64,000 nt of DNA, taken from the NCBI GenBank assembly GCA_017934745.1, contig JAGBIY010000045.1, positions 62,001 to 126,000 of the forward strand, read 5' to 3'. Each line of letters starts with the position of its first letter. The stretch's first letter is position 1. The notes beneath the pieces were generated by a model that saw only the letters and a list, made by a program, of their open reading frames with translations, had not been told where the DNA came from and did not search any database. Origin of the DNA: Treponema sp. GTDB lineage: Bacteria > Spirochaetota > Spirochaetia > Treponematales > Treponemataceae. The position numbers and the translations under genes were made by a program. Below, in pieces: positions 49,411 through 58,847 of this stretch.

Positions 49411-50139
49411 ATGGATAAGAAGATTTTAACGCGCAGTTATCTGGAGACGCTTTCGTCATCGGATTTGGTTTCTCTGGCCGATGATTATGGAATAGACATT
49501 CCCGACAATTTGAGTAGAAGGTTCATCATCGGAGAACTGCTGGAGATTGCGGAGGGGGTGGGCAATGCCGCTGGCGAGTCTGGGACTGCCATCTCAGAAT
49601 TGTCTGAGCTTTCCGACGAGGAGTCTTCCGCTCTTCCCGACTCTCTGAAAAACAAGATGAGCGACGCGCTTCCGTTGTCGTTCAACGAATCCGAGATAGA
49701 TTTTGTCTTCAGGAACCCGGTCTGGGTTTATGTTTTCTGGGACATAAAGGCCGCTGACTTGGCCAAGATGGAAGATGACGACGATTTTGACAGGGTTGTC
49801 CTCCGCGTCTCTTATTTCGATTCTTTCGAGGCGACCGTGCCCACGAAGTCGTTCGATGTGAATGTGTCCGCTGGAGACCATGGGCAATTCGTGATGGTGG
49901 CTGTCAACAAACAGTCGGAGAGCGCGGTGAAATTCCTGCGCATAGATTTGGTCGCCCTTTACGATGGAAAATCCGATACCATAGCCATTTCAAAGAAGAT
50001 GGAACTTCCTGTCGGTTCCGACTTGCTCGGCACCGCGATGCCCGGACGCGACTTTGCAATTTCGCCTGTCAACGAACTTTCAGGAATGCGTTCCGCGCTG
50101 AAGAATCACTATCAATTCCAAAGGGAATCTTTTGTCTGA
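49411..50139 (+). CDS. DUF4912 protein
   Basis: 242 residues. An N-terminal SAP-like helix pair (TRSYLETLSSSDLVSLADDY) is followed by the DUF4912 domain: RNPVWVYVFWDIKAADL, a strand region, and VAVNKQSESAVKFLRIDLVA. Function unknown; in several bacteria it sits next to GH57-type genes, as here. It starts behind no strong ribosome binding site; a TTGACA lies at 49343. Confidence 0.8.
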   Translation: MDKKILTRSYLETLSSSDLVSLADDYGIDIPDNLSRRFIIGELLEIAEGVGNAAGESGTAISELSELSDEESSALPDSLKNKMSDALPLSFNESEIDFVFRNPVWVYVFWDIKAADLAKMEDDDDFDRVVLRVSYFDSFEATVPTKSFDVNVSAGDHGQFVMVAVNKQSESAVKFLRIDLVALYDGKSDTIAISKKMELPVGSDLLGTAMPGRDFAISPVNELSGMRSALKNHYQFQRESFV

Positions 50140-50163
50140 TTAATCAAAAATGGAGTTTATAAA

Positions 50164-51774
50164 ATGTCTTCCAAAAACTTGGTTCTTTTAGTAGTAGCAC
50201 ACCAGCCTTACATCAGGCATGTCGAAGACGAGGAGGCGCATGCCCTTGAGAACGACATGCTTTTCAATTCCATTTCGAACGTGTACATTCCTCTTCTGAA
50301 TACACTGCGCGATGCTGATTCCCGTTTTTCTGGAAGCAGATTCAAAATATCGTTGGTCATGTCTCCGACTCTTTGCGAGATGCTCAGCGATGAGGAAATC
50401 CAGGAGCAGTATGTCGCGTGGCTAGAGAGGCGAATCGCGCTTGGGGAGAAAGAAATCGCGAGGTGCGCGGACGACGGGGGGATGCTTCTCAACGCCTCCG
50501 AGACGCTTGAGAAGGCGAAAAATGATTTGTCGGATTTCGTCGAAGTCTATTCAAGAAACATCGTGAAGGCCGTTTCCGACTTGGCCGAGGCCGGAAGAGT
50601 CGAGCTTTTGGCGACTTGCGGTACCTTCGCTTACCTTCCGCATTATTCGGACATGACGGAAGTCCTGAACGCGCAAATCGAGTCTGGACTTTGCTCTCAC
50701 AGGCGGTTCTTCGGCTCACTTCCGGACGGGTTCTACCTTCCGTATCTCGGTTATTCGGTCGGGATAGAGAGGGTGCTGCGCTCCTATGGCCTCAACTATT
50801 CGATAGTCGACGGTCGCTCGTTCTTCTTCAGCAAGGACGATGTGGCCGATGGCATATTCTCGCCGGTCAGGTGCGAGAAGTTCAACCAGCTTGTCTTCTT
50901 CGCAAACGATTCCGAGTCTTTTGCCGAGTTGAGGGAATATTCGGAGAAAGGCGTGTTCAAGGATGATTCCAGGGACATCGCTTTCGACTTGCCGGTTTCT
51001 GATTTGTCGGATTTCCTTTTCGAGGATTCCGCCCGCATTCCCACGGGGTTCAGGTATTACGCGAAGGATTCTTCCCTGTATGATTCTGCGGCGGCGCAAA
51101 AGGTTGCCGACGAGTGCGCTTCCGATTTTGTTGAAAAAAAAGTCGGGAAAATTGTGGAGGCCGAGAAGCTTCTTTGCAAGGATTCTACGCTCGTGTGCAC
51201 TGTTCCCGCCGAGATGCTCGGAGCGTGTTGGAGCGAGGGCTCTTCGTTCTTTGCCAGGGTTATAGAGAAAGTCGTGCGTGGCGGCAGCGGTGTCGAGTTG
51301 ACAGGATGCGCCGATGTGCTACGCATGTTGAAGGTCATGAAAGTTGAGCCTCAGCTGATTTCCCTCTATCCGTCTTCCGATTCCGCCGACGGTTTCTGCG
51401 AGGATTCCCTTGACAGCTCCAACGCATGGATGATTCGGTACGCGAGGAAAATGAGCTGCAGGATGATCGACATAGCGGACAGATTCCCGAACGACACTGG
51501 CTTGAAGATACGGTTGCTGAACCTCGGCGCGAAGGAGCTTTTGTTGGCGCAGAGCGGCGAGTGGGCGAGGATGGTGCATTCCGGGGACGACGACGACTGT
51601 CCATGTTTCGCAGAGTACGCTGAGGAGCAGTTCAAGGAATTCATCAAGTCGTTCATAATCGTCTACGATTCGCTCGGTTCTAACACCGTCAGCACTGAAT
51701 GGCTCACAAGGATAGAGCGCCGCCACCGTCTCTTCCCATGGATGAATTTCAGAATTTTCTCAAAGAAAAAGTGA
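50164..51774 (+). CDS. GH57-like protein lacking the catalytic pair
   Basis: 536 residues with the GH57/DUF1957 fold. AHQPYIRHVEDEE is motif 1 and RVELLATCGTFAYLP motif 2. The nucleophile block normally W-L-x-E-C reads GFYLPYLGYSVGIERVL, with Tyr for Glu. The acid/base block normally D-x-E-L-F-G-x-W-W reads PAEMLGACWSEGSSFF, with Pro for Asp. Family members are glucan branching enzymes or amylases; by these substitutions this one should not be a retaining glycosidase. It may bind glycan. It follows the DUF4912 gene by 24 bases. Confidence 0.75.
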   Translation: MSSKNLVLLVVAHQPYIRHVEDEEAHALENDMLFNSISNVYIPLLNTLRDADSRFSGSRFKISLVMSPTLCEMLSDEEIQEQYVAWLERRIALGEKEIARCADDGGMLLNASETLEKAKNDLSDFVEVYSRNIVKAVSDLAEAGRVELLATCGTFAYLPHYSDMTEVLNAQIESGLCSHRRFFGSLPDGFYLPYLGYSVGIERVLRSYGLNYSIVDGRSFFFSKDDVADGIFSPVRCEKFNQLVFFANDSESFAELREYSEKGVFKDDSRDIAFDLPVSDLSDFLFEDSARIPTGFRYYAKDSSLYDSAAAQKVADECASDFVEKKVGKIVEAEKLLCKDSTLVCTVPAEMLGACWSEGSSFFARVIEKVVRGGSGVELTGCADVLRMLKVMKVEPQLISLYPSSDSADGFCEDSLDSSNAWMIRYARKMSCRMIDIADRFPNDTGLKIRLLNLGAKELLLAQSGEWARMVHSGDDDDCPCFAEYAEEQFKEFIKSFIIVYDSLGSNTVSTEWLTRIERRHRLFPWMNFRIFSKKK

Positions 51775-51792
51775 GAAATCCGTTTTTTGGGG

Positions 51793-51821
51793 TTGACTGA
51801 ATCAATCTATTTCTATATAGT
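51793..51821 (+). promoter_or_regulatory. Promoter for tRNA-Val(CAC)
   Basis: TTGACT (51793-51798), 17 bases, TATAGT (51816-51821), 12 bases before the tRNA. Confidence 0.7.
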
Positions 51822-51832
51822 ATTGTTCATTC

Positions 51833-51904
51833 GCACGATTAGCTCAGGGGTAGAGCATCGCCTTCACACGGCGGGGGTCGTTGGTTCAAATCCAACATCG
51901 TGTA
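51833..51904 (+). tRNA. tRNA-Val (anticodon CAC)
   Basis: Acceptor GCACGAT pairs with ATCGTGT; the stem TCGCC/GGCGG encloses TTCACAC (anticodon CAC); the T-loop is GGTTCAAATCC. No encoded CCA. Confidence 0.92.
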
Positions 51905-51939
51905 ATTCAAGAAAGTTTGAGAGTTCTTCAAAAAACTTC

Positions 51940-51968
51940 TTGACAAATCAGATTCAATCTGGTAAATT
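51940..51968 (+). promoter_or_regulatory. Promoter for tRNA-Gly
   Basis: TTGACA (51940-51945), 17 bases, TAAATT (51963-51968), 13 bases before the tRNA. Confidence 0.7.
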
Positions 51969-51981
51969 ATTCACATCTTTT

Positions 51982-52054
51982 GCGGCAGTCATATAACGGC
52001 TCATTATCTCAGCCTTCCAAGCTGATGACGAGGGTTCGACTCCCTTCTGCCGCT
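51982..52054 (+). tRNA. tRNA-Gly (anticodon UCC)
   Basis: Acceptor GCGGCAG pairs with CTGCCGC; TCAGC/GCTGA enclose CTTCCAA (anticodon TCC); the T-loop is GGTTCGACTCC. No encoded CCA. Confidence 0.93.
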
Positions 52055-52062
52055 TCTTTTTG

Positions 52063-52094
52063 AAGACCTGAACATTTTGTTCAGGTCTTTTTTT
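52063..52094 (+). terminator. Terminator after tRNA-Gly
   Basis: AAGACCTGAAC and GTTCAGGTCTT form an 11-bp stem followed by T residues. Confidence 0.9.
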
Positions 52095-52240
52095 GCATCT
52101 GCTTTTGTTTTTATATGTTTTTCATGTTTGCCGCATTTTTTTTCAACTATTGAAAAAATCTGTGCTAGAATAAAGCGATTGGTTTTTAGGCGTTTTGCGT
52201 CTGGAAAATAATCGCTATGTGAAGTTTTGGAGAAATAACT

Positions 52241-53377
52241 ATGGAACAGGAAGTTGTCATTTCAAAAAAGCCCGATGTGCAAGCGGCTGTTGACGAACTT
52301 TGTGGAAAATTGAAGAAGAATGCCGATTCGTACCAGGCTGTCATATTTTTGGCGGCGATAACATACGATTTCGCACTGCTTTCAGAGAAGATAAAAGAGC
52401 GGTTCCCTAATTCTGAAGTCGTTGGAGCGAGCACCGCTGGCGAGATAACGCCTGCAGGTTTCACCAACAACTCTGTCGTTTTGACAACGATGTCCGATTC
52501 TTCGACAAAGGTCAAAGGATTCTTGGTGGAGCACGGAAGCAGGTATCCTGTTTGCTCGAAGGGCGATATAGAGAAGGCTGTCCGGGACTGCGGCATACGC
52601 GTGAACGACCCGAATTCTGGAAAGGACGCGTTCGCAATAGCGTTCATAAACGGAGTTTTCAACGCGGAGGAGTCGATACTGACGAATTTCTATTCGGTTA
52701 TAAAGAACGACCAGTTTCCGCTTGCCGGTGGAACTGCCGGATTCACGGGAAGCGAGGCGAAGACTTTTGTCAGCTACAATGGAAAGACGACGCAGGACGG
52801 AGCCGCATTCCTCCTCGTGAAGACGAAATGCAAATTCGATGTGCGGCAGGAGGACATTTTCAATCCGACAGGAAAGTCCGTGTTCGTATCCGAGTCCGAT
52901 GTCGTGAACAGGACCATATCGAAATTCGACGGAAAGCCCGCGAAGACCGTATACGCCCAGAAACTCGGTGTCTCGGAGGCGCAGGCGGAGTCCATGACGT
53001 TCGAGAATCCGTTCGGGCGTTATTTGAACGATGCCTTGCACATAGCCGCTTTGGCCGGATTCTCTCCCGACAAGAAAATTTCGTTGTTCGCGCGCGTTGT
53101 TCCGAATTCCACGCTTGAGCTTATGCATATCGGGGATCCTCTGCAGAAATGCGACGAGACATGCGACGGCATAAAATCCGCGTTGAGACCGAAATTCACG
53201 CTTTTGATGACGTGCATAACGAGGACGCTTGCTTTCGAGAGAATGAAGATTTCTGACAAGATAATCCAGAAATACAATGCGACCTTCCCGACTTTCGCCG
53301 GCTTTTCGGCTTACGGCGAGCAGCTTGGAAGAATCCACTGCAACCAGACGCTCGTTTCTGTCGTGATAGGAGATTAA
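52241..53377 (+). CDS. FIST-domain sensory protein
   Basis: 378 residues behind TTGGAG. FIST N-terminal domain: AVIFLAAITYDFALLSEKIK, VVGASTAGEITPAGFTNNS, FPLAGGTAGFTGSEAKTFVS. FIST C-terminal domain: NPFGRYLNDALHIAALAGF, then a closing FPTFAGFSAYGEQLGRIHCN. FIST proteins are thought to bind small ligands such as amino acids. With the downstream soluble transducer it forms a split chemoreceptor-like module. Cytoplasmic. Confidence 0.85.
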   Translation: MEQEVVISKKPDVQAAVDELCGKLKKNADSYQAVIFLAAITYDFALLSEKIKERFPNSEVVGASTAGEITPAGFTNNSVVLTTMSDSSTKVKGFLVEHGSRYPVCSKGDIEKAVRDCGIRVNDPNSGKDAFAIAFINGVFNAEESILTNFYSVIKNDQFPLAGGTAGFTGSEAKTFVSYNGKTTQDGAAFLLVKTKCKFDVRQEDIFNPTGKSVFVSESDVVNRTISKFDGKPAKTVYAQKLGVSEAQAESMTFENPFGRYLNDALHIAALAGFSPDKKISLFARVVPNSTLELMHIGDPLQKCDETCDGIKSALRPKFTLLMTCITRTLAFERMKISDKIIQKYNATFPTFAGFSAYGEQLGRIHCNQTLVSVVIGD

Positions 53378-53378
53378 T

Positions 53379-54263
53379 ATGACTGAATTGGAAAACGCGG
53401 AACTTGTAAAAAGCGGATTGAACGCTGTTCAGTCTCTCATAGAATATTTGGCCAAGGACGCCATCGGCGGCGAATTCTTGAGCGAGTACACCTCTTCCCG
53501 CGAGGTGCAGAACTCTGCGACCGAGAAGCAGAAGGCGGCTTTGAGCAAGCTTATCGAGTCGTCTTCCGTGATGGACGAGGAGACCAAAAAGATTTCAGAG
53601 AGCGCGAACGCAAACATCGAGCGTCTTGTCTCCGTCTATTCTGAAATCGAGACTCTGAGGAATTCTGTCCAGAGAATCGAGGAGGAGCACAAGCGTTATG
53701 TCGAAAAATTCAAGGTTCTCCATCAGGAGGCGAGCAACATCATGTCGCTTGTCGATGGAATCCAGAACATTTCGGAGCAGACGAACCTCCTTTCGTTCAA
53801 CGCTTCAATTGAGGCGGCCCATGCGGGGGCTGTCGGAGCCGGTTTCAGAATAATCGCGAACGAGGTTAAGAAACTTGCCGGAAACACGAAGGGGACTACG
53901 GAGAAGATAAAGCAGGAGGTCGACAAGCTCTCGAAGTCGCTCGTCGAGCTTGAGGACGGAACTAAAGCCAACGCCACTTCCCTTGACGGCCTTACGAAAG
54001 AGGCCGACCATACGCTTGAGAGGTTCGCGAAAGTGCGGAAGATAAATTCCGAGAACAACGCGAATGTCGAGAAGATAAGCACGAGCATTTCTTCGAACGT
54101 GAAGGCTATAAACAGCATGATAAAGACTGTCCAGGAAGCCGACGACGTGAGCAAGAAAAATGTCGAGTTGTTCGCCGACTGCGCGTCCCGCAACCAGATG
54201 CTCTTCAACGACTTGTATTCGTTCGCGTATGAGCTCAAGGCTGTTCTTGAAGACTTGAAATGA
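53379..54263 (+). CDS. Soluble methyl-accepting chemotaxis-type transducer
   Basis: 294 residues without membrane segments. The highly conserved MCP hairpin tip region is NISEQTNLLSFNASIEAAHA, GAVGAGFRIIANEVKKLAGN, flanked by long coiled coils. It would signal to CheA/CheW. It starts one base after the FIST stop, so FIST is the likely input domain; the hairpin is short compared with full MCPs. Confidence 0.85.
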   Translation: MTELENAELVKSGLNAVQSLIEYLAKDAIGGEFLSEYTSSREVQNSATEKQKAALSKLIESSSVMDEETKKISESANANIERLVSVYSEIETLRNSVQRIEEEHKRYVEKFKVLHQEASNIMSLVDGIQNISEQTNLLSFNASIEAAHAGAVGAGFRIIANEVKKLAGNTKGTTEKIKQEVDKLSKSLVELEDGTKANATSLDGLTKEADHTLERFAKVRKINSENNANVEKISTSISSNVKAINSMIKTVQEADDVSKKNVELFADCASRNQMLFNDLYSFAYELKAVLEDLK

Positions 54264-55462
54264 CGGACGTTGAGAATATCGAGAAAATCATCCATGACGT
54301 TTTCGGTGTGGAGAAGAGGATAAAGAACAAGAAGAACACCAACAGCTGCATTTCTCCGTTGAACAAGGCTGTGAAGAACTATTTCGCGTTCAATTTCCTC
54401 AACAGGCTCTATCGTCTCCAGAAGCGTTTTTCCGGGCGCGACGCCGAGACGAACGACATCTGCGAGAAAATCAAGAACATAGGGGAGGCGAAAGAGCACC
54501 AGTGGGCCGGCCCCTATTCCGAACTTGTCGCGCTTGATTTCTATTCCGAGTTCGCTGAATTTTTCGATATCTCTTACATAAACATTCTTCCGATTTCGCA
54601 CCACAGGAATTCTATCGCGGCCCGCAATGGGCAGAAAGGCGTCATCGACATAGATTTGTGCCTCCATCTAAAGCACGATTTGATTTTCACCGATGTGAAG
54701 TCGTTCAACTGCGTCCACCTCCAGATTTTCGATTCGATTTTCGAGGAAATCGAGGAATTCGCGTCGAAAATCGGGAAGAGCGTCCTTGTTGGCGTGGACA
54801 ACCTTTCTGAAATCGACTACAGGGAAGTGAAGAACCATCTTGGAATCGAGAAGAACAAAATCCGGCGGGATTTGAAGAGGGCAGTCTCCGAGGGGCAGAA
54901 GAATCTCATCTACGAGTCGGACGGTCTGAAATTCGACTTCAAGATAAACTATTCTTCGCCCAAGTCCTCTTTTCTCTCGACTGTCAAGGAGTACTCTCCG
55001 TTCGCGATGGCGGAGTCTTACAGGTACAAGTTCCTTGACTACGGAAACAAGCTTGTGGACAACGAGTACTCTCTCATAACAATCGTGAGGAATCCGTGGT
55101 TCAACGAGGAGACCGTCGATTTTGGGGATTTCAACAATATCTTCTACAGGAGCCTTAGCAGGAGGACGTTCATGGAGCTTCTGCGCATCGACGGGGACGC
55201 TTCCGACTTCTCGAAAACGTATTCCTCCGCGAGCGGAATCTCTGTCTCGGAAGTGTCGAGGAGTCTTGCGGGCATCGTGTTCATCGACGACAACTCTCCG
55301 TCATCAAGAAGCCAGAAGGGGCTATATTCGGCATACATATATCTGAATCCCAACTACGCGGCCAAGAATCCCCTCACGATACGGAAGTTCGAGAAATATT
55401 TCAGGAACGGCTTTGAGCGGCAGATAAAGGATTTCGACGATTTCAAATTCGACAACTACTAG
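54260..55462 (+). CDS. Unknown protein of the FIST/MCP operon, PD-(D/E)XK-like pattern
   Basis: 400 residues, ATGA overlap with the transducer gene. Residues 85-160 carry a Glu in YSELVALDFYSEF, DIDLCLHLKHDL and IFTDVKSF, an order (E, D, D-x-K) that resembles the PD-(D/E)XK nuclease core. This is weak, and the protein could equally be an effector of the sensory pair. No other family recognised. The gene is complete and in the same GC as its partners. Confidence 0.6.
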   Translation: MTDVENIEKIIHDVFGVEKRIKNKKNTNSCISPLNKAVKNYFAFNFLNRLYRLQKRFSGRDAETNDICEKIKNIGEAKEHQWAGPYSELVALDFYSEFAEFFDISYINILPISHHRNSIAARNGQKGVIDIDLCLHLKHDLIFTDVKSFNCVHLQIFDSIFEEIEEFASKIGKSVLVGVDNLSEIDYREVKNHLGIEKNKIRRDLKRAVSEGQKNLIYESDGLKFDFKINYSSPKSSFLSTVKEYSPFAMAESYRYKFLDYGNKLVDNEYSLITIVRNPWFNEETVDFGDFNNIFYRSLSRRTFMELLRIDGDASDFSKTYSSASGISVSEVSRSLAGIVFIDDNSPSSRSQKGLYSAYIYLNPNYAAKNPLTIRKFEKYFRNGFERQIKDFDDFKFDNY

Positions 55463-55596
55463 CTTTCGCCCGCTGAAAATCGCTTCAATCAATGGAAAAT
55501 TTCGTGGTGAATTCTTCCGAAAATCATAATATGGGGCGTTTTGTCCCCTTAGGATGCGTCCGGATGCGATATTCGATGGACGCATGGGAGAATTGT

Positions 55597-56967
55597 ATGA
55601 AAAAGATAGTTTCGATGGCCGTTTCGTTCGCTTTGTGCGCCTCTTGTTTTTCAACTGATATTTCAAAGTATCTCAGGACGGCTCCGAATGTGGACAGGGC
55701 CATGCTGTCCGCCGACTACTGGATTTCAAAGTCTGTCGACCCGAAAAAAGTCATAATATCGACCGACGAAATAATGAGGCTGAACAAGGAGGTGCAGGAC
55801 GCTTCCTCTTCCGACGAGGGGAAATTCGCCTATTACGCTTCGTCCAAAAAGAACAAGAGCATCTCGAAGAAAAAGCTCCTTGAACTTTTGGATTTCAATT
55901 TCGGCGCCGACTACTACATAGAGGGCGTGAAGGTGTCGCAGTCGTACAAGGACGATTTGCTTTCCTACAGGAACCTCGATTCAGTGAAGGACACGAACGA
56001 GGTCGGATACGCGTTCGTTTTGAGGAGGGGCGGTTTGAGGCTCCTTCCGACGGACGACATATTGACTCTGGACGAGGTGCGCTCGTTCTACGACGAGATG
56101 CAGAACAGTTCCGTCCTGATGAACGAGCCTGTCGTCGTCCTCCACCAGACGGAGGATTCGGCATGGTATTTCGTCATGACGAGCTACTGCTGCGGATGGC
56201 TTCCATCTTCGAACATCGCGTTCTGCCACGGATACGACGAGTGGAATTCGTACAGGAATCCGAGCGACTTCCTTGTGGTCTCCGAGAACAAATTCCGCCT
56301 CGACTACGACTGGGTGAACGACAGAATTTCCGAGGTGGAGGTCTCCATGGGCACCAAGCTCCAGCTCGTTCCAGTCTCCGAGTACCAGACTTCCTATGAG
56401 GGGCGCGAGGCGTACGACAACTACATCGTCAGAATCCCGGACAGAAGCCAGGGGGGCTACCTCATCTTCCACAACGCGTACATTCCTCTAGGAAAGTCGG
56501 TCTCCATCGGCTATGTCCCGTACACTAGGGAGAACATCCTGCGCATGGCGTTCAGCGCGCTCGGCGAGAGGTACGGATGGGCGGGACTTTACGACGCGCG
56601 CGACGCTTCCCAGTTCGTCATGGAGCTTTACCGCGCGTTCGGGTTCGACATCCCGCGCTCGACTCCTGGGCTGATTCCGATGGACGCTCCTACCGTGGAC
56701 GTTTCGGGGATGTCCGCCGCGCACAAGCAGTCGCTTCTGAAGTACATTCCGTCCGGCTCAATCCTTCTTCTGCCGGGTTTCGCCATGGTCTATCTCGGCG
56801 AGGTGGATGGAAAATACTATGTCATTTCGTCTTCGGGGGAGAACATCTACGAGTCTTCAAGCAAGGTCACGCAGACGCAGGGCGTTTCTGTGTACGATTT
56901 GGACACGAAGAGGAAGAATGGCCAAAAGTGCATCGATGCCATATCGAAAATAAAAGTCATGTATTGA
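55597..56967 (+). CDS. SH3/NlpC-P60-like exported protein without catalytic Cys and His
   Basis: About 456 residues from ATG 55597, 5 bases after GGGAGAA; upstream in-frame ATGs would bury the signal peptide (KKIVSMAVSFALCASCFS). SH3-like segments (YAFVLRRGGLRLLPTDD, WYFVMTSYCCGWLPSSNI) precede an NlpC/P60-like domain: ALGERYGWAGLYDARDASQF where the family has R-D-C-S, and LLLPGFAMVYLGEVDGKYY where it has P-G-H. Both catalytic residues are thus replaced. It may bind peptidoglycan rather than cut it. The Cys in ALCASC could also be a lipidation site. Confidence 0.75.
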   Translation: MKKIVSMAVSFALCASCFSTDISKYLRTAPNVDRAMLSADYWISKSVDPKKVIISTDEIMRLNKEVQDASSSDEGKFAYYASSKKNKSISKKKLLELLDFNFGADYYIEGVKVSQSYKDDLLSYRNLDSVKDTNEVGYAFVLRRGGLRLLPTDDILTLDEVRSFYDEMQNSSVLMNEPVVVLHQTEDSAWYFVMTSYCCGWLPSSNIAFCHGYDEWNSYRNPSDFLVVSENKFRLDYDWVNDRISEVEVSMGTKLQLVPVSEYQTSYEGREAYDNYIVRIPDRSQGGYLIFHNAYIPLGKSVSIGYVPYTRENILRMAFSALGERYGWAGLYDARDASQFVMELYRAFGFDIPRSTPGLIPMDAPTVDVSGMSAAHKQSLLKYIPSGSILLLPGFAMVYLGEVDGKYYVISSSGENIYESSSKVTQTQGVSVYDLDTKRKNGQKCIDAISKIKVMY

Positions 56968-57034
56968 AATTCGCCCTTTAATTTTCTGCGAATCGAAGAT
57001 AAGATTTAGGAATCACAGAAAATAGGGGTACAAA

Positions 57035-58726
57035 ATGGCAAAGAAATCTGACAACGCGTGCAAAGGTACCGCGCGCGCTCCTCATCGTTCTCTTTTTTAC
57101 GCTTCAGGTTACACTGATGAAGAACTCAACCAGCCGATGGTCGGAATCATCTGCGCGAAAAACGAATTGATTCCCGGCCACATAGAATTGGACAGAATCG
57201 CCGAGGCCGTCAAGGCCGGTGTTAGGCTTGCCGGAGGAACTCCCGTGGAATTCCCTGCGATTGGTGTCTGCGACGGAATCGCGATGGGCCACGAGGGCAT
57301 GAAGTATTCCCTCGTGACGCGTGAGCTCATCGCCGACTCCGTTGAATGCGTGGCGAAGGCGCACCAATTCGATGCCCTCGTCATGATTCCAAACTGCGAC
57401 AAAATCGTCCCTGGAATGTTGATGGCCGCCGCTCGTCTCGACCTGCCGACCGTTTTCGTTTCCGGCGGTCCGATGATGCCTGGCCATCTCCCTGGCCACG
57501 ACCCGTCGAATCCTTATTCTGGAAAGAACCTTTCGTTGACGGACATGTTCGAGGCCGTCGGAGGTTTGGCGGTCGGAAAGATAAACGAGGAGCAGCTTGA
57601 CGAGTTGTCTCGCTACGCCTGCCCTGGCTGCGGCGCCTGCTCTGGAATGTTCACGGCAAACTCGATGAACTGCCTCACCGAGGTTTTGGGGCTCGGACTT
57701 CCCGGAAACGGAACGATACCTGCCGTGACTGGCCGCAGAATTCAGCTCGCCAAGCACGCCGGAATGCAGGTCATGGAGATGTACAAGAGGGGAATCACCG
57801 CCCGCCAGATGATGACCGCCGAGAACTTCAGGAACGCGCTCACGGCCGACATGGCTTTGGGCTGCTCTTCCAACACGATGCTCCACGTTCCTGCCATCGC
57901 CCACGAGGCCGGAATCGACATCGACTTGCACGAGGTGAACAAGATTTCCGAGCGCACCCCGAACCTCTGCCACTTGGCTCCGGCCGGCCACACGTTCATG
58001 TGCGAGCTTGACGATGCGGGCGGCGTTCAGGCAGTCTTGGCGGAACTCGCGAAGAAGGACCTCATCAACACTTCTCTCATCACGGCTACAGGAAAGACGA
58101 TAGCGGAGAACATAAAGGGCGTGAAGAACAGGAACCCTGAAATCCTCCGCCCAATCGAGAATCCGTATTCGGACAACGGCGGAATCGCTGTCCTCTTCGG
58201 AAACTTGGCTCCGAACGGAACTGTCGTGAAACGCTCCGCCTGCGCCAAGGAACTCATGCTCCACACGGGACCCGCGCGCGTCTTCAACGACGAGTCGGAG
58301 GCGATGGAGGCTGTGCAGCAGTCCAAGATAAAGCCGGGCGACGTCGTTGTCATCCGCTACGAGGGACCGAAGGGCGGACCTGGAATGCGCGAGATGCTCG
58401 CCGTCACCGCCGCTTTGGCAGGCCAGGGCTTGGACAAGCAGGTCGCGCTCATCACGGACGGACGCTTCTCTGGAGCCACGAGGGGCGCGTCCCTCGGCCA
58501 CTGCTCTCCTGAGGCCGCTGTTGGTGGACCTATCGCGTTGGTGGAGGAGGGCGACAAAATCACTCTGGACATCAACAACTACAAAATCCACCTCGACGTG
58601 TCCGACGAGGAGCTGGCTGCGAGAAAGGCCAAGTGGGTCGCTCCCGAGCCTAAGGTCAAGACCGGATACCTGGCGCGCTATGCGAAGCTCGTCTCTTCCG
58701 CCGACAAGGGCGCGATTCTCCAGTAG
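57035..58726 (+). CDS. ilvD: Dihydroxy-acid dehydratase
   Basis: 563 residues, full length. Fe-S ligands in [11 protein letters not shown] region, [14 protein letters not shown] and [20 protein letters not shown]; the closing [13 protein letters not shown]. It makes the 2-keto acid precursors of valine, isoleucine and leucine. It stands alone, not with other ilv genes. AATAGGGG lies before the ATG. Confidence 0.95.
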   Translation: MAKKSDNACKGTARAPHRSLFYASGYTDEELNQPMVGIICAKNELIPGHIELDRIAEAVKAGVRLAGGTPVEFPAIGVCDGIAMGHEGMKYSLVTRELIADSVECVAKAHQFDALVMIPNCDKIVPGMLMAAARLDLPTVFVSGGPMMPGHLPGHDPSNPYSGKNLSLTDMFEAVGGLAVGKINEEQLDELSRYACPGCGACSGMFTANSMNCLTEVLGLGLPGNGTIPAVTGRRIQLAKHAGMQVMEMYKRGITARQMMTAENFRNALTADMALGCSSNTMLHVPAIAHEAGIDIDLHEVNKISERTPNLCHLAPAGHTFMCELDDAGGVQAVLAELAKKDLINTSLITATGKTIAENIKGVKNRNPEILRPIENPYSDNGGIAVLFGNLAPNGTVVKRSACAKELMLHTGPARVFNDESEAMEAVQQSKIKPGDVVVIRYEGPKGGPGMREMLAVTAALAGQGLDKQVALITDGRFSGATRGASLGHCSPEAAVGGPIALVEEGDKITLDINNYKIHLDVSDEELAARKAKWVAPEPKVKTGYLARYAKLVSSADKGAILQ

Positions 58727-58795
58727 TTCGGGAAATCGAAGTTTTCTTCGGTTCTTTTTGTGATCGGCTTGTCATGCAGGCCGATTGGCCATCAA

Positions 58796-58843
58796 GGTTC
58801 GGGTGGGCTTTTTTAGTGCGCCCGGACCTTTTGTGTTTTTTTT
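58796..58843 (+). terminator. Hairpin between ilvD and the YitT-type gene
   Basis: GGTTCGGGTGGGC pairs (with G-T pairs) with GCGCCCGGACC, then TTTTGTGTTTTTTTT. It ends 4 bases before the ATG at 58848, so the downstream gene either has an internal start or is controlled by attenuation. Confidence 0.65.
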
Positions 58844-58847
58844 GCGT

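Noticed and set aside
57104..58591. A 495-residue minus-strand frame opposite ilvD
   Set aside because: It is the antisense shadow of a fully conserved ilvD.
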